Below, in pieces: positions 59,088 to 64,000 of a DNA stretch of 64,000 nucleotides (positions are counted from its first letter, which is position 1; each line of letters opens with the position of its first letter). Origin of the DNA: Paragemmobacter straminiformis (lineage in GTDB: Bacteria; Pseudomonadota; Alphaproteobacteria; Rhodobacterales; Rhodobacteraceae). The position numbers were made by a program, and so were the translations under genes. The notes below the pieces were generated by a model. The model worked only from the letters and a program-made list of their open reading frames with translations. It was not told where the DNA came from and did no database searches. Where the stretch lies: positions 1 through 64,000 of the forward strand of contig NZ_JACLQD010000002.1 in NCBI RefSeq assembly GCF_014243445.1, read 5' to 3'.

Positions 59088-59834
59088 ATGTTCGACCGGA
59101 CAGGATGGCGGCGGGTGACGGGGCAGGGGATCGCGGCTTGGGCTGCGGCGGCGGGGCCGATTGCGGCGCGGGCCGTGGCCGACAGCACCGAGGCATGGCG
59201 CTGCGGCGGGACATGGTTCGTCGGGCTGGACGCCTTGGCCAACGATGCCTCGGGCGCGGTGGGCGGCAGGGTGTTCCCGTGGTCCGAGCTTGGCCTTGCG
59301 CCGGTGGCTTTGCATCGCGGACAGCTTTCGGTCGTGCGGGCAGGCTATCCGCAGCCGTCGGAGGCCGAGACCGAGGCGGCCTTCCGCTTCCGGCTGAACC
59401 GCGATGCCGCGCATCTGGACGGGTTGATCGCGGAAGGCCCCGAAAAGCGGCGGCGCGTGGTTGAGCCGCATCGCTGGATCGTCGGGATGGCGCTGAACGA
59501 TGCCGACGAGGGGGCCTCGCCCCTTGTCCTGTGGGAGGGAAGCCACCGCATCATGCGCGACGCCCTGCTTGCCGCCCTGCGCGGCCTGCCCGAGGCCGAT
59601 TGGGGTAAGGCGGACATCACCGAAGCCTATCAGGCCGCGCGCAAGCGGGTCTTTGCGGAATGTCCGCGTCTTGTGCTGCCGCAGCGGAGGGGCGAGGCCG
59701 TGGTGCTGCACCGCCTTGTCGTGCATGGCGTGGCGCCCTGGGCTGTGGGGGCGGGGGCCGCGGCGCCGGGGCGGATGGTCGCCTATTTCCGGCCGCTGAT
59801 GGGCAGCGTGGCCGAGTGGCTGCTGGCAGAGTGA
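59088..59834 (+). CDS. PhyH-like Fe(II)/2-oxoglutarate dioxygenase family protein
   Basis: The 248-residue protein is not firmly identified, but shows His109-x-Asp111 (AAHLDGL), the phrase PLVLWEGSHRIM typical of phytanoyl-CoA dioxygenase-like proteins, distal histidines at 208 and 213 (VVLHRLVVHGVAPW) and Arg235 (VAYFRP) that could bind 2-oxoglutarate. These match the HxD...H iron facial triad. The physiological substrate is unknown. ATG 59088 is used after AAGCGG; the very long open frame upstream is antisense to the exporter and is rejected. It is divergent from the exporter gene. Confidence 0.65.
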   Translation: MFDRTGWRRVTGQGIAAWAAAAGPIAARAVADSTEAWRCGGTWFVGLDALANDASGAVGGRVFPWSELGLAPVALHRGQLSVVRAGYPQPSEAETEAAFRFRLNRDAAHLDGLIAEGPEKRRRVVEPHRWIVGMALNDADEGASPLVLWEGSHRIMRDALLAALRGLPEADWGKADITEAYQAARKRVFAECPRLVLPQRRGEAVVLHRLVVHGVAPWAVGAGAAAPGRMVAYFRPLMGSVAEWLLAE

Positions 59835-59957
59835 CCTGTCCGCGCGGCGGGGGGCGTTCGGGCAAGGCCCGCAACCGGGCGCCGTGGCGCGCTTTTTCGC
59901 ACGGCGCGGCGATTTCGCTGTAACGTCCGCCTGTCCCGAACGAATTGCACGGATGTG

Positions 59958-60503
59958 ATGCCGTTACCTGATGACGACTGGTCTGTCCTGATGCGCTCTG
60001 CCCTTGGCGGGGATGCGCGGGCCTATGCGCGCCTGCTGCGCGAGGTGACGCCGGTCTTGCGGGGGATCGTCAGCGCCAGGGGGCGCAATCTGGCGCGTGA
60101 CCGTCAGGAGGACATCGTGCAGGAGGTTCTGATGGCGATCCATCGCAAGCGCCACACATGGCAGCCCGATCTGCCGGTGCGCCCCTGGCTTTACACCATT
60201 GCGCGGCACAAGGTGATCGACGCCTTCCGCGCCCGTGTCGGGGCGATCAGCCTGCCGATCGAGGACTTCGAGAACGCGCTGGTGGCCGACGATCCGCCCG
60301 ACGGCTTGGCCGCGCGGGATGTGGCGGGGCTGATCGGGCAGCTCGACCGCCGCTCGGCCCAGATCGTGCGGGCGGTCGGGCTTGAGGACGAGGCGACGGC
60401 ATCGGTGGGGCTGCGCTTGGGCATGTCCGAGGGTGCTGTGCGGGTGGCGCTGCATCGGGCGATGCGGCGGCTGTCGGTGCTGGCGCAGGGGACGAAACCA
60501 TGA
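59958..60503 (+). CDS. ECF-family RNA polymerase sigma factor
   Basis: The 181-residue protein has sigma region 2 (about 12-85; DRQEDIVQEVLMAIHRKRHTW, PWLYTIARHKVIDAFR) and region 4 (about 120-175; LDRRSAQIVRAVGLEDEATASVG, EGAVRVALHRAMRRL). The NrsF-type anti-sigma gene overlaps its stop (ATGA at 60500-60503), as in the SigF-NrsF pairs of alphaproteobacteria. ATG 59958 is preferred to GTG 59955. Targets are not visible. Confidence 0.88.
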   Translation: MPLPDDDWSVLMRSALGGDARAYARLLREVTPVLRGIVSARGRNLARDRQEDIVQEVLMAIHRKRHTWQPDLPVRPWLYTIARHKVIDAFRARVGAISLPIEDFENALVADDPPDGLAARDVAGLIGQLDRRSAQIVRAVGLEDEATASVGLRLGMSEGAVRVALHRAMRRLSVLAQGTKP

Positions 60504-61129
60504 GGACGGATGCCCTGATCGAGCTTTTGTCGCGGGATGCGGTCTGGCCGTTGTTCCGGCCGCGCCGCATCGCTGCGGCCGTGCTGGCGGCGGTGGTGCT
60601 GTGTTCGGCGCTGTTTCTGGCGCTGGCGGGGGTGCGTGCCGATCTGTGGCACAAGGTTCTGGAGCCCGCGATTGCCGCCAAGACGCTTTTGCCTGCGCTG
60701 GTCTGCGCGGTGGCACTGCGCGGGGCGCTGCGGCTAGCCCGCCCCGGGGCGAAGGCGGGCGCGGGCTGGCTGTGGGGTCCGGCGGTCGTGGCGGCGCTTT
60801 TGTGGCTGCGGGCGTTCGCAAGCCTGCCTGCGGGCCAGCGGTTTTCCGAGGTGGGGGTGCTGTCGCTGTCGGAATGCATCGGGCTGATCCTCTGCCTGTC
60901 GGTGGTTCCGGCGGTGGTCGCGCTGCTCACGCTGCGCGAGGGCGCTTCGGTCAGGCCGTGGCAGTCGGCCTTTCTGGCGGGGCTGGCGGCCGGATCGGGG
61001 GCCGCTGCCGGCTATTCGTTCTTTTGCGTTCAGGACAACCCGTTGTTCTACGTGACATGGTATGGCCTTGCGATCCTGCTGGCGGCGGCCGGCACCGCCC
61101 TTGCCGGCGTGCGGCTGCTGCGCTGGTGA
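60500..61129 (+). CDS. nrsF: NrsF-type integral-membrane anti-sigma factor (DUF1109)
   Basis: The 209-residue protein has six hydrophobic segments and the DUF1109/NrsF layout: a short cytoplasmic head (TDALIELLSRDAVWP) and six helices. NrsF proteins hold an ECF sigma factor at the membrane and release it on oxidative or heavy-metal stress, using conserved cysteines. Cysteines are seen at SECIGLILCL and SFFCVQD. The ATG overlaps the sigma gene's stop, giving fixed stoichiometry. Confidence 0.82.
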   Translation: MRTDALIELLSRDAVWPLFRPRRIAAAVLAAVVLCSALFLALAGVRADLWHKVLEPAIAAKTLLPALVCAVALRGALRLARPGAKAGAGWLWGPAVVAALLWLRAFASLPAGQRFSEVGVLSLSECIGLILCLSVVPAVVALLTLREGASVRPWQSAFLAGLAAGSGAAAGYSFFCVQDNPLFYVTWYGLAILLAAAGTALAGVRLLRW

Positions 61130-61237
61130 CAGGGCGGGGGGCGGCTGTGCCCCGTTCTTGCCTTGCCCTGCCATCTTCGCACCATTGACCTGCCCGAAAT
61201 CCTTGCGACAGTCGGCACATCGAGCGAAAGGCATGAA

Positions 61238-61867
61238 ATGGTCGCCCCCGACATCGACGATCCCGTCTGCTTCATCCATCAGATCGTTCCGCGGTCGCTG
61301 CACGACCTTGTCGCCAAGTTGCGGCAAGAGACCGCGCGCGCCGATGTGCTGGGCGAGGGGGGGAACCCGATCATCGTGATCGGGGTGGTGTTCGATCTGG
61401 CGCGGCGCGACGCGGGCCTTGCGGCGGGGTCTGCGGTCAGGTTTCTGGTCGAGGGGCAGGGCGAGGCGCTGTGGCGCCCTTCGGAGCTGTTTGACCGGAT
61501 CAAGGGGACACCCGCCGAGGCGGTGCTGTTCCAGACGCTGCGCATGGTGGCGGACGGTGTGACGCCGCTTGTGGGCTGGATGCCGCCCGATGCGCTTGGC
61601 CTTGGTGCGGCGGGGCAGGTCGATATGACGGTATTGGGCAGTCTGTCTGTGCTGGTCCACGCCTTGCCCGCGGGCGAAGGCCAGCCAGAAGGCGCGCGCT
61701 GCGCGGTCTGTCTGCAAGAGGGGCGCAGCGAGATGGAGGCGCTGGAACTGCCCCTGCGCGCCGCGAGCGATTTCCGCCGCTTCCACGCCCTGACGCCGCG
61801 TTTCAGGCAGGCCGGGGTCGAGCTTGATTTTTCGGGGCTGGAGCCTGTCGCCCGCGACGAGGGGTAA
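61238..61867 (+). CDS. unknown protein, 209 residues
   Basis: I do not recognise this protein. It is soluble, begins MVAPDIDDPVCFIHQIVP, and contains a Leu/Val-rich stretch (NPIIVIGVVFDLARRDAG) and a GWMPPDALGLGAAG loop. The rest alternates helical and strand-like segments with a Cys-x2-Cys (RCAVCLQEG). ATG 61238 follows AAAGGCATGAA; the earlier in-frame extension to 61163 is less likely. It lies 108 bases after the NrsF gene and could share its transcript, but no terminator or promoter could be located in between. Confidence 0.6.
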   Translation: MVAPDIDDPVCFIHQIVPRSLHDLVAKLRQETARADVLGEGGNPIIVIGVVFDLARRDAGLAAGSAVRFLVEGQGEALWRPSELFDRIKGTPAEAVLFQTLRMVADGVTPLVGWMPPDALGLGAAGQVDMTVLGSLSVLVHALPAGEGQPEGARCAVCLQEGRSEMEALELPLRAASDFRRFHALTPRFRQAGVELDFSGLEPVARDEG

Positions 61868-61893
61868 GCCACGCGCCCCTTTCGCCGCCGCCC

Positions 61894-62487
61894 CTAGTGC
61901 GGCGGGGGCAAGAGGGACGGGCCAAGCGTCTGGCGGACGATTGCGATGGCTTCGTCGGGTGTCATCGATCCCGGAGCCAGCCCCAGCCGCAGCCAGAGGC
62001 CGTCGATCAGGGCGCTGATTTGCAGGGCTTTGGCTTCGGCCTCGGCCACGGGCAGAAGCGGGCGCAGGCCGGACATCAGGTTGGACTGCATGCGGGCATG
62101 GATCACCCGCTGGATGCGCGCCAAGGCCGCGTCGCGCGGCACCTGCGCGCAAAGCGACAGCCATGCGTGACAGACGGGCGCTATGAACATGTCGGGCTCG
62201 AAATTCCCCTCGACGATGGCGATCAGCCGCGCCTGCGGGCTGTCCGCGCGGGCGAGACGCGCGTTGACGCGGTCGCGCAGCACCAGATTCGCCTCGCGCA
62301 TCACCTGTTCGAAAAGTTCGGCTTTCGAGCGGAAGTAGTGCAGCACGATGCCCTTCGAGGCCCCCGCCTCGGCGGCGACCTTCTCGAGGGTCGTGCCTTG
62401 CACCCCTTCGCGCTGCAAGACGCGAAAGGCTGCCGCGCGCAATTCCTGACGCCGGATGTCGCTGATGGAACGCAAGGCCAAGGGCAT
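61894..62487 (-). CDS. betI: BetI-like TetR-family repressor of choline/betaine genes
   Basis: The 197-residue protein has the TetR helix-turn-helix (about 12-60; TTLEKVAAEAGASKGIVLHYFRSKAELFEQVMRE) and a C-terminal ligand domain rich in the FEPDMFIAPVCHAWLSL signature of BetI. BetI represses choline import and betaine synthesis until choline binds. The gene is divergent from a choline-type binding protein, the usual arrangement. ATG 62487 is the start, beginning MPLALRSISDIRRQEL. Repeated GGTCAATC sequences in the intergenic region may be its operator. Confidence 0.82.
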   Translation of the reverse strand: MPLALRSISDIRRQELRAAAFRVLQREGVQGTTLEKVAAEAGASKGIVLHYFRSKAELFEQVMREANLVLRDRVNARLARADSPQARLIAIVEGNFEPDMFIAPVCHAWLSLCAQVPRDAALARIQRVIHARMQSNLMSGLRPLLPVAEAEAKALQISALIDGLWLRLGLAPGSMTPDEAIAIVRQTLGPSLLPPPH

Positions 62488-62503
62488 TCTCCGTTTGTTC
62501 GTT

Positions 62504-62574
62504 GGTCAATCATCCGGCGTGGAAACACAAGATTTGACTTTGTGGATTGTTTATTGTCCCATCGGTCAATCCAC
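62504..62574. promoter_or_regulatory. candidate BetI operator in the betI-choX gap
   Basis: GGTCAATC occurs twice in direct orientation (62504-62511 and 62564-62571), and GTGGATTG (62542-62549) with CAATCCAC (62567-62574) forms an 8-bp inverted repeat. Together they fill the 127-bp gap between the divergent genes. Confidence 0.5.
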
Positions 62575-62614
62575 CGTCCAGTTGGGCGAAATCGCATCGC
62601 ACAGGGAGAGCGCC

Positions 62615-63544
62615 ATGATCCGAACCACAGTTGCCACCAGTCTGCTTTTTTGCCTTTGCACCCCCGTTTTCGCCGCCGAAGCCGACAGTTGTGCCACGGT
62701 CCGGCTGGCCGAACCGGGGTGGAACGACCTTGCGTTGACCACGGGGGCGGCCTCGGTCGTGCTTGAGGGGTTGGGCTATACGGTGAAATCCGACCTTTTG
62801 GGCATCGAGGTGATCTACCAGTCGCTCAAGGAAAACGAGCTGGACGCGTTCCTTGGCTATTGGGACCCCGCGATGCAGACCTATGCCGCCCCCTACGAGG
62901 CGGATGGATCGGTCGAGCGGGTGCGCGTCAATCTGGACGAGGCGAAATACACCTTTGCCGTGCCGTCCTATGTGGCCGAGGCGGGGGTGCGGGATTTCAA
63001 GGATCTGGCCCGCTTCGGCGCGGAATTCGGCAAGGAGATGCATGGCATAGAACCCGGATCGAACCAGTTGATGTTCGACGTGATCGCCGATCCCGCCTTT
63101 GGGCTGGAAGGGTGGAACGTGGTGGAAAGCTCGGAGACGGCGATGCTGCTGGAAGTGCAGCGCAAGGTTGACCGCAAGGAATTCGTCGTGTTCCAGGCCT
63201 GGGCACCGCATCCGATGAACAATGCCTTCGATCTGGTCTACCTGACGGGGGGCGATGCGCATTACGGGCCGAACTTCGGCGCGGCGACGGTCAGCACGCA
63301 GGTGCGCAAGGGCTATCTGGCCGACTGTCCGAACGTGGGCAAGTTCCTGCAGAACCTGTCCTTCGACATCGCCTTCGAGAACGAGGGGATGGGCTATCTG
63401 ATCAACGAGTCGATGGACCCGCGCGAGGCGGGGCAGAAGATACTGGCGGCCCGTCCCGAGGTTCTGGACGGATGGCTGAAGGATGTGACCACGCGCGACG
63501 GTCAGCCCGGCCTTGCCGCCGTGAAGGCAGCGCTTGGCCTATGA
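62615..63544 (+). CDS. choX: choline ABC importer periplasmic binding protein (ChoX)
   Basis: The 309-residue protein has a signal peptide (TTVATSLLFCLCTPVFA) and the OpuAC/ProX fold of choline-binding ChoX: VRLAEPGWNDLALTTGAASVV, FLGYWDPAMQ, HGIEPGSNQLMFDVI and FQAWAPHPMNNAFDLVYLTGG. The last segments hold the aromatic and acidic residues of the choline cage. ATG 62615 follows AGGGAGAG; the long upstream frame crosses the operator region. Its stop overlaps the hydrolase start as ATGA. The choW/choV partners would lie outside the window or elsewhere. Confidence 0.88.
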   Translation: MIRTTVATSLLFCLCTPVFAAEADSCATVRLAEPGWNDLALTTGAASVVLEGLGYTVKSDLLGIEVIYQSLKENELDAFLGYWDPAMQTYAAPYEADGSVERVRVNLDEAKYTFAVPSYVAEAGVRDFKDLARFGAEFGKEMHGIEPGSNQLMFDVIADPAFGLEGWNVVESSETAMLLEVQRKVDRKEFVVFQAWAPHPMNNAFDLVYLTGGDAHYGPNFGAATVSTQVRKGYLADCPNVGKFLQNLSFDIAFENEGMGYLINESMDPREAGQKILAARPEVLDGWLKDVTTRDGQPGLAAVKAALGL

Positions 63545-64000
63545 CGCCGCTTGCGCCCATGCCCCCCGCCCGGCGCGTCGCCTTGCCGGGGGGCGGTTGG
63601 CTGAACCTGCACGAACAGGCCGGAGAAGGGCCGACGCTGCTTTTTCTGCACGGGTTCACCGATTGCGCCGAAAGTTTCCGGCTGATGTTGCCGCATCTGG
63701 CGGGGTGCCATGTGGTGCTGCCCGATCTGCGCGGGCATGGCGGGTCGTTCCGCGGGCCGATCCCGTCGCTTGCCACATTGGCCGGGGATATCGAGGCGCT
63801 GGTCGCGGCGCTGGGCTTGCGGCGTCCGGTGGTTACGGGCCATTCGATGGGGGCGCTTGTGGCGGTGACGCTGGCGGCGCGGGGCAAGGTTGATCTGCTG
63901 CGGCTTGTGACACTTTCGGGCAGCCTGCGGCCGGATGGTCCGGCCTTGCAGGCGCTTGCGGCGCAATTCGCGGGCCTGCCCTCGCCGCTGGCGATGGATC
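63541..64000 (+). CDS. alpha/beta hydrolase, cut by the window edge
   Basis: The first 153 codons are present. The protein has the start of an alpha/beta hydrolase: LLFLHGFTDCAESFRLMLPHL, DLRGHGGSFRG and the nucleophile elbow VVTGHSMGALVAV. The His of the triad would lie beyond the edge. It overlaps choX by four bases, so it is in the choline operon, where a hydrolase might release choline from an ester such as acetylcholine. That role is inference. Confidence 0.8.
   Translation, partial: MTPLAPMPPARRVALPGGGWLNLHEQAGEGPTLLFLHGFTDCAESFRLMLPHLAGCHVVLPDLRGHGGSFRGPIPSLATLAGDIEALVAALGLRRPVVTGHSMGALVAVTLAARGKVDLLRLVTLSGSLRPDGPALQALAAQFAGLPSPLAMD

Noticed and set aside
1-64000. tRNA, rRNA, CRISPR arrays, phage or integrase genes
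   Set aside because: No cloverleaf with a TTCGA-type arm, no regularly spaced direct repeats and no integrase, transposase or phage protein motifs were seen on reading the window.

Overview
The window is GC-rich chromosomal DNA (roughly two thirds G+C by eye) with dense, operon-packed genes. The repertoire points to an alphaproteobacterium of the Rhodobacteraceae type (Rhodobacter/Gemmobacter/Tabrizicola-like): a Hint-domain protein end, a GlxA-type regulator controlling carnitine genes, a non-pyrrolysine MttB homologue, RpiR-controlled inositol genes, betI-choX, and the family's characteristic intergenic hairpin elements ending in a CCCCCCGAGGATATTTG-like sequence. This assignment is inference. 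No rRNA, tRNA, CRISPR array, insertion sequence, prophage or replication origin was seen.

Layout. 1-6.9 kb: the end of a Hint protein, then a surface-glycan block (two polytopic GT-C-like membrane proteins, two GT2 glycosyltransferases, a GtrA flippase-like protein). 6.9-11.8 kb: a calcineurin-type phosphoesterase beside a cytosolic Ser/Thr kinase-UspA fusion, an EamA exporter and a beta-CASP RNA nuclease. 12-18.8 kb: nitronate monooxygenase, an MttB-superfamily methyltransferase and a spermidine/putrescine-type ABC importer. 18.9-19.6 kb: a NYN-LOTUS RNA-binding protein. 19.6-28.6 kb: carnitine catabolism (CdhR-like regulator, dehydrocarnitine cleavage enzyme, small anchored protein, carnitine dehydrogenase-thioesterase fusion, SDR, acyl-CoA dehydrogenase, NDP-forming acyl-CoA ligase, CaiD-like hydratase). 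A shared ATTGCGCAA dyad upstream of both the importer and the carnitine operon suggests they form one regulon. 28.6-31.9 kb: a hydroxyproline-type cluster with an eroded oxidase. 32-38.4 kb: a ribose-type ABC importer with isomerase, RpiR regulator and PfkB kinase.

38.4-40.1 kb: small membrane proteins, an RBBP9-type hydrolase and an FMN reductase. 40.3-56.6 kb: a large inositol/cyclitol block: RpiR regulator, iolE and iolD, inositol dehydrogenase plus three further Gfo/Idh/MocA proteins, an aldehyde dehydrogenase, an HpcH-type aldolase, a 2-hydroxyacid dehydrogenase, an IolI-like isomerase and a xylose-family ABC importer. TGCAAT-type dyads recur before the regulator, iolD/iolG and the importer. 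The canonical iolB, iolC, iolJ and a clear iolA are not present in the window. 56.8-64 kb: dusA, a Bcr/CflA exporter, a PhyH-like oxygenase, an ECF sigma/NrsF anti-sigma pair, an unknown protein, and the start of a choline-to-betaine locus (betI, choX, alpha/beta hydrolase cut by the window edge).

Taken together, most of the window imports and oxidises quaternary amines (carnitine, choline, possibly betaines) and cyclitols/sugars. Each catabolic block carries its own regulator.
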